Assembly (NCBI RefSeq): GCF_005239225.2 | Contig: NC_133292.1 | Location: 6,358,985 to 6,422,984, forward strand | Reading direction: 5' to 3' | Length of the DNA: 64,000 bases | Origin: Populus alba | Taxonomy: Eukaryota > Streptophyta > Magnoliopsida > Malpighiales > Salicaceae | Shown: positions 48,310 through 58,704 of the stretch, piece after piece | Position numbering within the stretch: the first letter of the stretch is position 1 | Layout of the letters: every line of letters begins with the position of its first letter | The notes under the pieces: model-generated | What the model saw: the letters and a program-made list of their open reading frames with translations, nothing else | Database searches by the model: none | What the model was told of the DNA's origin: nothing | Position numbers and translations under genes: made by a program

Positions 48310-48520
48310 CAGGGGTGTTTGGTAGCTTTACAATTACAACAGTTATTTTTTAAAATAATTTTTAATTTAAATTATATTAAAATAATATTTTTATTTATTT
48401 TAAAACAATTATTTTAATATCAGCATATTAAAATAATTAAAAATTATAATTAAAAATTAAAAAATATATTTTTAAAAAATATTACTTGGACCTAATTACT
48501 GTTGTGGTGTTCAGGGGATC
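48310..48520 (+). repeat. AT-rich dispersed repeat (family A), near-complete
   Basis: It starts 'caggggtgtttggtagctttacaa' and holds the core 'aattatattaaaataatattttt' and 'aatatcagcatattaaaa'. It ends 'ttactgttgtggtgttcagggg', so both borders can be seen. Confidence 0.6.
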
Positions 48521-48689
48521 ACTGTCCAAATCTAATTCGTTCGTTGTGGACTGACTAGATTCATCGTCGAAGGACCTTCCAATTAATTATTCAGTTATAT
48601 AGATTATTTTTTCTTAGTCAAATTCGAACACTAGACGGGGCTAGCCGCAGTCAAAGGCGGAGGAGCTTTCAGAGGATAATGATAAGATT

Positions 48690-48840
48690 GTCTTTTAACA
48701 TGTTTTTTTTTAATATATTAAAATAATATTTTTTATTTCTTAAAATTTATTTTTCACAAATAATTTAAAAAATAAAAAAAATTAATTTAAAATAAAAAAT
48801 TAAAATTTTAAAACTCTTGAATCTTGTGCGAATCACCCCC
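48690..48840 (+). repeat. AT-rich dispersed repeat (family A)
   Basis: Core 'taatatattaaaataatattttttat' with the 'cagcacatc' word missing; ends 'cgaatcacccccta'. A partial copy. Confidence 0.45.
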
Positions 48841-49339
48841 TAAATCCTCTGCCAATGCAAGCTAGACGTTCTCTGCTCTAGTTTGTTATGTGTTCTAGAT
48901 GTGTCATTTGTTTAGTTATTTATTTATTTTGTCTGTTAATACTAACATGGTCCTTGAAAAAACAATTAACGGAAGTGTTCTTTGCATAAAAATATTTTAT
49001 AGATAGTTTTTTTGTGTTTATTTTTTGTAAAATATTTTATAATTAAATTAAATATTCTACTTATTTAAAAGAAACATCTTCAATTTCGCAAAATTTTATG
49101 TATAAGACATTTTATAAAAAATGATTAATTTATAATATTAAAGATTACTGAATAATTATCTTCTAATAGCCTCAATAATCCTAACTCTGTGTTATAGCTC
49201 TTAAGGCTATTTGTATATCAGGAAAACAACGTAATAAACAAAGTTATAAAAATAATTGAAGAGATCTAAACCAAAAAAAAAAAAAAAAGCCTTAGATTAA
49301 CTAGAAAAAATATGCCAAATATGGAACAATTTATTTAGA

Positions 49340-49535
49340 GCTTATTAGGATGTGTTTGAGATTGTAATAATATTGGCGGTTTAGAGTGTTTTTAACTTAG
49401 AAATTCATCAAAATAATTTTTTAAAAATAAAAAAGTTATTTTTAACATCAGCACGTCAAAACAATCTAAAAATATAAAAATATTTTAAAAATTACAATTT
49501 ACATCGCGTTCTCAAAAAAACTTGTAAAACCCTTA
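49340..49535 (+). repeat. AT-rich dispersed repeat (family A), near-complete
   Basis: It starts 'ttaggatgtgtttgagattg' and shows 'ttagaaattcatcaaaataat', 'aacatcagcacgtcaaaacaatct' and 'catcgcgttctcaaaa' near the end. Confidence 0.6.
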
Positions 49536-49614
49536 TTAACTGGTATAAAAATTTACACATATAAGAAACAAAGCTTTTAAAAATCTTTTAAGAAACTTTG
49601 AGACCATTTCGAAA

Positions 49615-49800
49615 TCGTTTGGGAACATGGTTGAGCGTGTTTCTAAAAAATTAAAAAAAATATATGTTAAAATTTAATATGATTTATATGTTTTAAATCG
49701 TTTTGATATGTTGATATTAAAAATAATTTTTAAAAAATAAAAAAATATTATTAATTAATATTTTAGTACAAAAAATTATTTGAAAAACAAGTACTACTGT
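49615..49800 (-). repeat. AT-rich dispersed repeat (family A), reverse copy
   Basis: It opens 'cgtttgggaacatggttgagcgtg' and then has 'aatcgttttgatatgttgatatt', the complement of the forward core. It lies about 100 bp from the forward copy at 49340, so the pair could fold back on itself. Confidence 0.55.
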
Positions 49801-50645
49801 ACTGATAAAGATACTCGAACTAATCAAAAGTTAAGCAACGTGTTTGACCAAAATCTCCTCCATCAAGCTGGTGACAAGACGAGGAAGCCCTGTGTTTGTG
49901 GGCCCTGGAAGAAGCTTTATTTAAATATCCTTCCTTGGTCACGTTTGTAACCTGATGATTGAAGAGCAAATCCTGAAAACAAGTGTTAGTGCCTTTGCTT
50001 TTGATTGGCCTGATCTAGTGTGCTGGTTTCGTAAAGTAAGACACTCGTAAAATATGTCGAGAATCAGTCTCGAAACCATTCCCAAGGTCCACGAAACCAT
50101 TATTAGTCATCAATGGCTTCTTCCACGCCAATCTCTTTCTCGTATTATTCTCGTTCTCTGTGCTATTTTCCTTCTCCATGAACTGGGATAAAAACACCTA
50201 CCCTCTCTCTCTCTCTTCTAGATGCCAACACTGCACACTTTCCTTTTTATGATTTTCAATTTCACCAACCACCATTTTACCCCTTTGTCATTTTATCTGT
50301 ATTAACGTTGAAATCACTTCACCAACCAACATTATCTGTATTAGCTTTTGGTTCGTTTAGGTCATAGTAAATAATTGGTTTAAATTATGGATATTTTTAG
50401 AATTCTAAAAGTTGAATCAAAATCCTCTGGTTTGGGGTGGACATGTCCAAATTTCTCACATTGAATATCCATGGAGTATGATCTACTTTTAAAATCTCGA
50501 TGGCATTGACGCCTTCAAGATTTTTCAATGCGAACATGATATTCCATGTGCCCACTGTTGCAATGTTCAAATTTCATGGAAAATATTCTGTAGGTGAATT
50601 TACAATGATAAAACAAAGATAGAAAAAATGGCAGAAATCATCCAC

Positions 50646-50650
50646 CAAGG
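50646..50650. repeat. Target-site duplication CAAGG (left) of the TRIM-like element
   Basis: Repeated exactly at 51578-51582 directly after the right LTR. Confidence 0.82.
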
Positions 50651-51577
50651 TGTTGCAATTAATTTTAAAATTTTTATTCAAAGTGTCTTTTTGTTCTTCC
50701 AGCTATATATATATATTAAAAATGTTTTTATCTTTTAAATCTTTTGAATTATCCTAAATTAGCATAAATATATATTTGGAGTATTGTAATTCGAAGTGGA
50801 GTCCATTAAACTTTCTCTTTTAGTTGAATAATATTTATATGAATGGAACTTATTTTTTACTATGCTTTTCATATTCTATTTTCAATTTTTTTCTTCAAAT
50901 ATTTCTAATATGATGTCAGAGCTAATTCAATTTAATAAGTTTTTAAAGAGAACTCTCCCTACAAGACCTGAGAAATAGCCAAAGAGCCATGAAAAAAAGA
51001 AGGCATCAACTTAAAGAAATGGAATGGTCACTTTAAAAGCTAAATATTAAAAAGAAATGTTTAGCTAAAGAATTATAGCAATAACTATAAGAGGATAAAA
51101 ATAGCTAGGAATAGCCATGTTCAAATAAACAATAATTGAAGAAAAGAAAATTAAAAAAATGGCAATGGAATATCATTAGCTATCCATGATGAAAGGAGTG
51201 GCTAAAACAAAAATAGAAAGAAGATGGAAGTTAGAAATAAATTATGGATGCAATATGACAAAAAGTATGAAAGAAAACATTGAAAATTATCTAAGAGGAT
51301 CCTCCATGGCATTTTAAATTTCAAGAATTGTGACAATTTTAAAATTAAGGAGGAGTGTTTGAATTAATTTTAAAGTTTTTATTCAAAGTATCTTTTAATT
51401 CTTTATGTATGTAATTATTAAAAATATATTTATCTTTTAAGTCTTTTGCATATATGTTTGTAGTATTGCAAGTCTAAGTTCAAGTCTAAGAAAATAAAAT
51501 TTATACAAATAAAATTTATTTTACATCATGCTTCTCATGTTCACATTTTCACTTTTCTCCTTAAAATGTTTCTAACA
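50651..51577 (+). mobile_element. TRIM-like miniature LTR retroelement
   Basis: A 927-bp unit made of two diverged direct repeats, 50651-50910 (260 bp) and 51356-51577 (222 bp), around 445 bp with no coding frame. The repeats share order and words: 'aattaattttaaa.tttttattcaaagt.tctttt', 'atttatcttttaa.tctttt', 'ttctaa.a' at the end. Each starts TGTT; the right one ends ACA, the left one ATA (a mutated CA end). Directly after the left repeat is 'tgatgtcagagc', a decayed initiator-Met tRNA primer site. Directly before the right repeat is the purine tract 'aaggaggag'. Target duplication CAAGG flanks the unit. Size and parts match TRIM elements, which move with enzymes from other elements. Large LTR divergence means an old insertion. 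Confidence 0.82.
50911..50922 (+). other. Decayed primer-binding site of the TRIM-like element
   Basis: TGATGTCAGAGC against the usual TGGTATCAGAGC, directly after the left LTR. Confidence 0.6.
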
Positions 51578-51582
51578 CAAGG
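51578..51582. repeat. Target-site duplication CAAGG (right) of the TRIM-like element
   Basis: Exact match to 50646-50650. Confidence 0.82.
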
Positions 51583-51917
51583 TACCAAGTACTCATTAAC
51601 TGGATCAACATGTCAATACTATTATTCTCTCGTTATATTTGAAGTATTTACATTATTTAACAAAAGTATAGACTCTGTAAAAGATCTAAACATGATCTTA
51701 TAAAGCAAGGGAAAGAGGACAGGTCTCGAATTTGCTTCCTGTGCAAAAAACTTGATTGAAAACCTAGAAAACAGAAAATAAAAGATACCAGAACCACTGC
51801 TTGGCACAGACAAGGGTGGTGATTTGTATGGAGAGAGTGAATCCTTAGAATTAAGCAAAATAACAATATAGCTAGGAAGAACAAATGCATAAAATTGGGT
51901 GATTCTTCTCAGAGGAT

Positions 51918-53637
51918 TTAAGCAGAGAACAGGTTGCGGTGGAGAACAGGGTTGGACATGAATGACTTATCCAAGCTCATAGTCACACCAGCTTTAGTGT
52001 CCATGTTAACTTTTGATCCATCTGGGCCATCTCCTCCAACAACCTTCCAATCAAAACATTGAACCATAGCTGTAACACTGCCATTGATCAAACTTGAGGA
52101 CATGTTGGTCCCAGGGCACATTCTCCTTCCCCCGCCAAAAGGGACGTAAACCTGTAGGTTTTGGCCCTTGGTGTTGTCCTGTTCAGTCAAGAACCTCTCT
52201 GGAATGAAATCATTAGGGTTGTCCCATATCTTTGGATCCCTCATGATAGAGTATGCGTTCATTATCATTGTGATTCCTTTGGGTATATCATATCCTGCAA
52301 GTTTGCAGTCTTCACGGCATACTCGATCGAACAAAGGCACCGGTGGATGTAGTCTCATTGCTTCCTTCACGCACGCTTGGAAATAAGGCAGGTTTGGGAT
52401 ATCTGCTTCGTCCACAAGTCTCTCTGTCCCGACAACTGAATCGATCTCCTCTCTCAGCTTCTTGAACGCTGCAGGATGGTTGACAAGCTCCCCTAAAATC
52501 CATAGTATGGCATCTGCTGTAGTACTGGTACCTCCGGTGAAGAGATCCTGAGAGAACACAATTTTTTAAGGGACTTATTTTTTATTTTTTGAAGAAAGAA
52601 AATAGCAATTCCATTAAAATGCATATCCATCACAATTTTCATATAGATCCAGGGTTTTAAGTGATTTATTTAAGACAAGAAGGAGAGACTAATTAATGAA
52701 GAAGTGAAAGGGATGAGAAAGTAATTACCAGAAAGAACGTCTTCATTTGCTTCCTGGTTATCCTCATTTCAGCATTTTTGTCATGATACACTTCCAAAAG
52801 AATATCCATCAAGTCTTTATTCTCCATGTGAGGACCTTCTCTCTTTGCTTTCTCCTCATGCTCTACCATGACGTTCTCAAACAATTCATCATACCTTCTA
52901 GGCACGTCAGCAATTTTCTTTCTCAAGAACCAGATACCTATCCTTTTCAAGGGACCGAACAAGTTACAGACAGCAAGCTTTGCAGCCAGATCAAAGGATT
53001 CACTCACCAGCGCTCTGCACTTATCAGCCTGATTATCTTCCCCTGAACACCTAGCACTCATAATCATCCTGCAAGTACTATTGTTTGCTAGTGTTAATAC
53101 CTCAGCACTCAAATCTGCAACCTCATTTTTCTGACCTATCTCCAACATTTTACTCAAAAACCTCACAACTTCTTCGCGTCGAACATTCTTTAACTTCTTC
53201 ATCTGGCTGGTCCCCAACAATTCTGTCATGCAAATTTTCTTCATGAATTTCCAGTAATCCCCATATGGGGCATTGAAAAAGCTTGTTGAGCTTCCAAAGA
53301 GTAAATTATCCTCAAAAGGGGATTTTATTCTAGAGGCAAAATGGACATCTTGTGCTCTGAAGATTTCTGTAGCCACCGGAGCTGATGAGACAAGAACAGC
53401 AGGATATGTGGCCAAACGGAGATAGAGGAGAGGGCCATATTTATTGTTGAGAGCATGGAATCCTTTGTATGCTACAGGGGTTAGTAAATGGAGGTGGCCG
53501 ATCAAAGGAAGTGTGGGTGGGCTTGGAGGGGGGCAATAACCGGCAGGTTTCTTGCCGGCTCTCTTGAAGATGTATTGAAGGAAGATTGTGATAAACCAGA
53601 GGACAAGGAAGGCAAGAAAATATTGAATGACAGTCAT
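51918..53637 (-). CDS. CYP71-clan cytochrome P450 (CYP712/CYP705/CYP93-like), intact
   Basis: Two exons, 53637-52729 and 52547-51918, with one phase-0 intron before the I-helix, the classic A-type P450 layout. The product is 512 residues. I chose ATG 53637 because it is followed directly by the membrane anchor (about 3-24); the frame extends upstream only through a non-ATG codon. Then come the proline hinge 'PPPSPPTLPLIGHLHLL' (about 36-52), the I-helix 'DLFTGGTSTTAD' (304-315, GG-STT form), ExxR as EAMR (about 365-368), 'FIPERF' (PERF), and the haem loop 'PFGGGRRMCPG' with Cys about 447. Related proteins are often labelled 3,9-dihydroxypterocarpan 6A-monooxygenase, but the substrate is unknown. 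ER membrane. It has a frameshifted paralogue 5 kb away on the same strand. Confidence 0.92.
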
Positions 53638-55164
53638 GGTGGCTATTTGGCTTAGAGAAAGGTAGCTGACATTCAATGGGTGAAATTATGTTTTGAACTG
53701 AATCCTCCATTTATAACTTATCTCTCAGCATGTTTCATTTCAAGGGTGGAGTCATGTATGTTCTCACGATTTTTTTATTAAAAAAAAAAAAGGAGTCATC
53801 ATTGATTAGTTTGAATAAGTAGGAGCTTTGTATTGGTCAATGCATACTTTCCAAGGATCAATAAAGGATGAGTTTTTGAAAAAATAAATATTTTTTTCTT
53901 TTTTTATTCAGTTTAAAGTTTTATCTTTTGTTTTTACTCTTTTATTATGTATTATTAGTTTTTTCAATTTTTCTTATTTAAAAATAATATTTTTTGTATT
54001 TTATTTTTTATTCAATATTATTAGGGTTTTTAATTTTTTTGATAAATAAAAATTAAATATTTCATATATCAATTTCAATTTATTTAGTTTAGGAGGTTCT
54101 TCCCTGAAAATATTACATTGGACGTCTTCATGATGGTAAGAATGGTTTTCAAATTAGAAAATTTTACCCTAATATTCATTGTGGAGAAGGATGATTTATA
54201 ACCGAGATCTGAACTCGAGAACGAGGTTTTTTTAATTTAAGGAGACGGATGCAAGAGTTTTGTGGAGAAATAAATATTTTTCTTAAATATTTCTATTTCT
54301 TCTTATCCATTTTAGAAATTTATTTTTTTATTTATTTTTTTATACTCAATATTATTAGACTTCTCTAGTTTCCTTATTTAAAATAATAGCTTTTTTTTTC
54401 TTATCCAATATTATTAGGATTTTTTATTCTTTTTATAAAAAAATGTTGTGATAATAATCTTTTAAGTAAGGAAAGTTGGATAAATAAAAAATTAAATATT
54501 TTAAAAATCTTCTCATGGTTAAAGTTTCTTGATCTTTAAGATTTTTACTTATAATAAATTTCTTTATCCTTTTGTTTTGATTCGTGTCAATCTACATCCA
54601 CACTCAATTTTTATTTTTTTTTCGAATAGTGAAATTGATAAATACACGTCATACGTACATACATACATAAGGCATACGTAGTTGACTATATTGAAAACGT
54701 CAACGTTGTCAATGTCCTTTGAGAATTGTCAAATCTGAACACAGGATTTGGCTTTGAACCTTGTGGTTCAAGAGGTGATTGGTATTATTCTCGATTGGTT
54801 ATAATAATAAAAAAGAAAGAAAAAAATACATAGAATTCCTCTTTGAATACCTGAAATTCGAGTCCGACATTCTATGCAAATCTTTTAAGATTTCAAGTCA
54901 AAAAAACCCGGTCCAATTCCATTGCTTTGCAAGTAATAAAGAAATTATTAAGCACAGAAAAACCAAGTTATTCAAGGTGGACCACTATTATATGTTTTAA
55001 ATTTTACAATAAAGTACATTTGTTAACCAATTTTCGTGTATCAAAAGACTAAAACTTAACCCATCTCCTTAGTTTAATCGTAGTAAAAAAATCAATCAAA
55101 AACCAATCTTTGAGAAAAACTGTAATTCCATGCACTTGTAACCATAGTCAATTCACAAACTTGT

Positions 55165-55365
55165 TAGGGTGTTTGAGAGTGTGATTGTTAATGATTTTTA
55201 AAATATTTTTTATTATAAAATATATTAAAATAATATATTTTTTATTTTTTAAAAATTATTTTTAATATCATCATATTAAAATGATTTGAAAATATTTTTA
55301 ATTTAAAATAAAAAATAAAATAAATATTTTTAAAACGTAATTTTAAACTATTCTATTTTTTTTGT
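55165..55365 (+). repeat. AT-rich dispersed repeat (family A)
   Basis: 'ttagggtgtttgagagtgtgattg', core 'aaatatattaaaataatatatttttt', 'aatatcatcatattaaaatgatttg'. It ends near 'cttggggatc'. Confidence 0.6.
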
Positions 55366-55494
55366 TTTACTTGGGGATCATGAAGAGGAAATCTTCAAGT
55401 AAAAAACCCAATTAATTTATCAAAAAGTAATCCAGGCCATCGAATTGACACAGGATTCATCAAGCACAATCCGTGTACCGTTTGAGTTCCTTTT

Positions 55495-55715
55495 GGAGTG
55501 AAATTTGTTTTTAGGTTTTAAAAATATTTAAAAAAAAATAAATATTTTTATATTTTTATTAACTTTAAATTAATATATTTTTAGTGTTTTTAAATTATTT
55601 TCATATGCTCATGTCAAAAATAGTTTTAAAAAAATAAAAAAAATATTATTAATATATATTTTAACATAAAAACTTATTTAAAAAAAAATCACAATCATAC
55701 CACCAAACAAGTTAA
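55495..55715 (-). repeat. AT-rich dispersed repeat (family A), reverse copy
   Basis: 'tttttaaattattttcatatgctcatgtcaaa', then 'aatattattaatatatattttaacataaaa' and the end 'caatcataccaccaaacaag', the complement of forward starts. Confidence 0.55.
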
Positions 55716-55801
55716 ATACATATGATTCTTGTTTATAAGCCAGCAAATTGGATAAGCTCCTTGACGATGATTAAAATACAGAAAAGATTCCCAAAAGCAT
55801 A

Positions 55802-56110
55802 TTATTGATCATTTGTCACTGTTTCAAGTTCAACATTCACTTCTTTTCCAGCCATCGACGCGCGTTCCAGGTAGCTGCTCCTCTGCTGGGAGTTCAAACT
55901 CCATGGCAATGCCAAGGTCAGGTCAGGCCATCCTTTTGCCTTTGACTGTATCGTCCGTAGAAAACCAGCTGCGGAAAGTGGAAAACTTCTTGCGTAGAAT
56001 TTTTGGAGTGCCGTCGATGGAAATTTGTCTGAGGGTCCGCTATTGGCCACAAATATGACTTTTTCTTCTCTCTTTATGGTTTTCGTCGGAATGGTGGAGT
56101 TGGGGGCTTT
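55802..56110 (-). other. Unrecognised 82-codon open frame in a balanced-composition island
   Basis: The minus frame ends at 55802 and includes 'STALQKFYARSFPLSAAGFLR', 'GWPDLTLALPWSLNSQQRSSY' and a C-terminal 'NVELETVTND'. The amino-acid make-up looks protein-like and composition differs from the AT-rich flanks. The first codon is not ATG (an upstream exon would be needed). I cannot place it in a family; it may be a gene relic. Confidence 0.2.
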
Positions 56111-56229
56111 GCAGAGTTAACGACGAAGGACCCACCGCCACTTTTGTATTGACCTGCTCTTCTTTCTCCATGGGGATCATTATTATGAGGAAGGAACTCG
56201 GCCAGTTCTGAATACAAGTGCGTGTCAGG

Positions 56230-56350
56230 ATTATTAATGTGTTTTTTATTTAATAATATTTTAAAATAATATTTTTAAAAATTTATTTTTAATATTAACA
56301 TAATAATTTAAAACTAAAAAAATCAAAAATCTTCAAAAATACATTTGTAA
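56230..56350 (+). repeat. AT-rich dispersed repeat (family A), short
   Basis: 'ttattaatgtgttttttatttaataatattttaaaataatattt', then 'aatattaacataat' and a degraded end. Confidence 0.4.
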
Positions 56351-56827
56351 TACGAACAAGAAATTCATGTCAGTCGTGACAGCTGGTGAGTTTTGAGTCC
56401 TGAAAAATGGACATAAAATCACATGACAGGCCAGGAAATCCAGTCCTGGAGGACAGATTTAATAGCCACGAGTTTGATTGGAGCATAAAATATTTATTTC
56501 TGAATTAATTTTAGACGGAGCAAGGCTGCAGTGGGTAAACTCTGTCAGAATTCTTAATTAATGTTATTGTCGCATTTGGCTTGCACTGAATCGCATATAA
56601 TATAGATCGATCCTAGCTGCCTGTATAATATAGAATGGCGTTAGACTAAGACCGTATAAATTCATTGAGCACGATTAGCAAAGAATACGGTCTTATTTTT
56701 CAAAAGTAGAATATTTCTTTATTTTATACGTAGTATAATAAATAATTGAGAAATTCGACTTGGAGCACCCATGTTTGTTGAACTGTACACGGAAAAAATA
56801 AAACTAATGTAAAAAAGGTATTTAAGT

Positions 56828-56831
<4 letters not shown>

Positions 56832-56861
<30 letters not shown>
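56832..56861. repeat. (AT)n microsatellite
   Basis: About 15 perfect AT units. Confidence 0.88.
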
Positions 56862-56864
<3 letters not shown>

Positions 56865-57879
56865 TAGGTCAAAGTTGAAAATTTTAAAAATAAATTAAAT
56901 AATTAATAAAAATATAATTTGACTTTAAAAAAATCAAGATGATATTTGTTTTAAAATATTAAAACAATAACATAATAATTAAAATAAAAAATGAATTTTA
57001 TCTAAAAAAATACATTTTTTTATTCTAAGTTTAAATCATTTAAATTCTTACGAATTTTAATTTTAATTATTTTAAGTTTATATTGAAAAACTCAACCGTT
57101 GATAAAGGAATCACAATAATTTCATATAAAAATAATAATTAATAAAACGAAATGTTGACGAAATAATTTTTTTTTTTAGAATTATATCTTTAAAAAAATT
57201 AAATATTTATTTAATGAACCACAAAATCAAATCAATTTTGATTTTAAAAAAGATCTCACGGCATCACACGAAAAGAAAAACTAGTGAAAGATAAGTAATA
57301 ATATCTACCGGGATAGGAAGAAATAATAAAAGATCATCTACGTGTCACCGTGACAGAGTGAAGACAACTTCTTTTGTCGTTTTTAATCCAACGGATAACA
57401 ATAAACAGGTTCCGGATAGATAAACGCCAAATCCTTCAACTTGCCATGGCCTAATCTTCCCCAAGCACCACATGTGCTTTTCTATTTTTATTTTATTTAA
57501 AGAAAACGGATGAGGAACGACTATGATTTTTGTCTATATATAATTATTTTGTACTTAAATCAAAACAATAACTTAGTACAAAGTGAACCATCTCAGCTTA
57601 AGGTTTTAAGAAAATTATTTATATTATTTTTTAACACATTTCTTTAAATAAAATTTTGTTAGATTTGAAATTTATACAAATCTATATTATCTTATGTTTA
57701 ATTTTTTATCAAATAAATAAAAATAATAAAATTCAAAATCATAATTACTTAGTCATCAAGGTTTTGATATCATATCAAATAACTATCTCAACCTAAAAAC
57801 TTAAATTATTAGGTGAGATCCCAATAAATTATTTATATTATTTTCTAAAACCACGATCATATTTATTCTCGTATAATTT

Positions 57880-57969
57880 GGGTTGTTTAACAATTTTAAT
57901 ATTAAAAATATTTTTTAAAAATAAAAATTATTATTTTAATATATTTAATAAAAAAAACTTAAAAAACAC
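57880..57969 (-). repeat. AT-rich dispersed repeat (family A), fragment
   Basis: 'gggttgtttaacaattttaatattaaaaatatt' and 'attattttaatatatttaataaaaaaa', ending at the border of the CCGGGT-type repeat, which may have inserted into it. Confidence 0.4.
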
Positions 57970-58235
57970 CAATATAATCATAGTTTTAAGACTTGGTCCG
58001 GTCCAAGGCCCGGGTTTCAAGTTTTGACCAGGTTGCCGAGTCTTGACCGGGTTAGTTGGGTCATTTTTTTTTAAAATTAAAATGATATCGTTTTGATAAA
58101 AAAAAAAAGTCAACTGGTTTGCGACCGGGTCATACAAGATCACACCAAATTTTTCTTTTTTTATATTTTTTTAACCTGGCCCCGCTCTAGCTTGGGATTA
58201 ACCTAGCCGGCGGGGCTGGGTTTCAAAACAACGAA
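57970..58235 (+). repeat. CCGGGT-type repeat (family B)
   Basis: It opens 'catagttttaagacttggtccgg' and closes 'gggctgggtttcaaaacaac', near-complementary ends. Inside are repeated 'gaccgggt' words, 'aaaatgatatcgttttgataaaa' (itself a partial palindrome), 'gtcaactggtttgcgaccgggtc' and a C/G-rich right end. It is better preserved than the copy at 25555. Confidence 0.6.
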
Positions 58236-58283
58236 TATAACAATACTAAACCAGCTGTAAAGCCATTATTAGAAAAATGAGAT

Positions 58284-58370
58284 GTAAAGGAGCGGGATGG
58301 GTGAGAGAGGATTTGGCGGCGGGAGACGTAAAGAAGCGGGATGGATGAGAGAGGATTTCGCGGCGGGAAA
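58284..58370 (+). repeat. 44-bp tandem duplication
   Basis: Two units start 'gtaaaggagcgggatgg' and 'gtaaagaagcgggatgg' and end 'gatttggcggcggga' and 'gatttcgcggcggga'. Only a few bases differ. Confidence 0.75.
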
Positions 58371-58704
58371 GGATGGCGCTGCTCCTTGGTAATGTTATTT
58401 TCTATGACGTGACAGGTGTCCCGTCCGATTGAGTGACCAGCTTTTATTATTATTATGACCGGGTGTTAATAATTCCTTACAATTAGCAGTTACTTCAATG
58501 TCATGATATTAGCCAATGGACATTTATTTGATGATAATCTTGATCAGAAAATATCGACAATCATTAATTCGAATCCTGACTTTTATTTTACACCGAATCA
58601 TAGATATACAAGGATTTCCAGAAACTATTGAAGGTAGGCTTACAATTAACAGAATTGAAGCAACAACAATGGAAGCACAAACACGTTATTAACTTGGATC
58701 GCCC

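Larger units (their letters stand above)
44922..50640. other. Large AT-rich intergenic region
   Basis: No gene seen. 44922-45120 is promoter of the CYP87-like gene. 46080-46310 contains a degraded internal repetition ('gaggatagttattcttttaggt', 'gaggatggtcattctcttaggc') and looks like old transposon text. An (ATA)n run is at 47028-47055. AT-rich repeats lie at 48310-48520, 48690-48840, 49340-49535 and 49615-49800. 49850-50230 is less AT-rich and has a 60-codon frame (50015-50197, minus) that I do not recognise. Confidence 0.5.
53638..58704. other. Intergenic region between the two CYP712-like copies
   Basis: 53638-53760 is promoter of the P450. 53760-55100 is AT-rich with no gene. AT-rich repeats lie at 55165-55365, 55495-55715, 56230-56350 and 57880-57985. 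55802-56110 has balanced composition and an 82-codon minus frame. A (TA)n run is at 56832-56861. The CCGGGT-type repeat is at 57970-58235, followed by a 44-bp tandem duplication at 58284-58370. Confidence 0.5.

Noticed and set aside
50015..50197. 60-codon minus frame as a gene
   Set aside because: Short, polar, no family match and no supporting exon structure.
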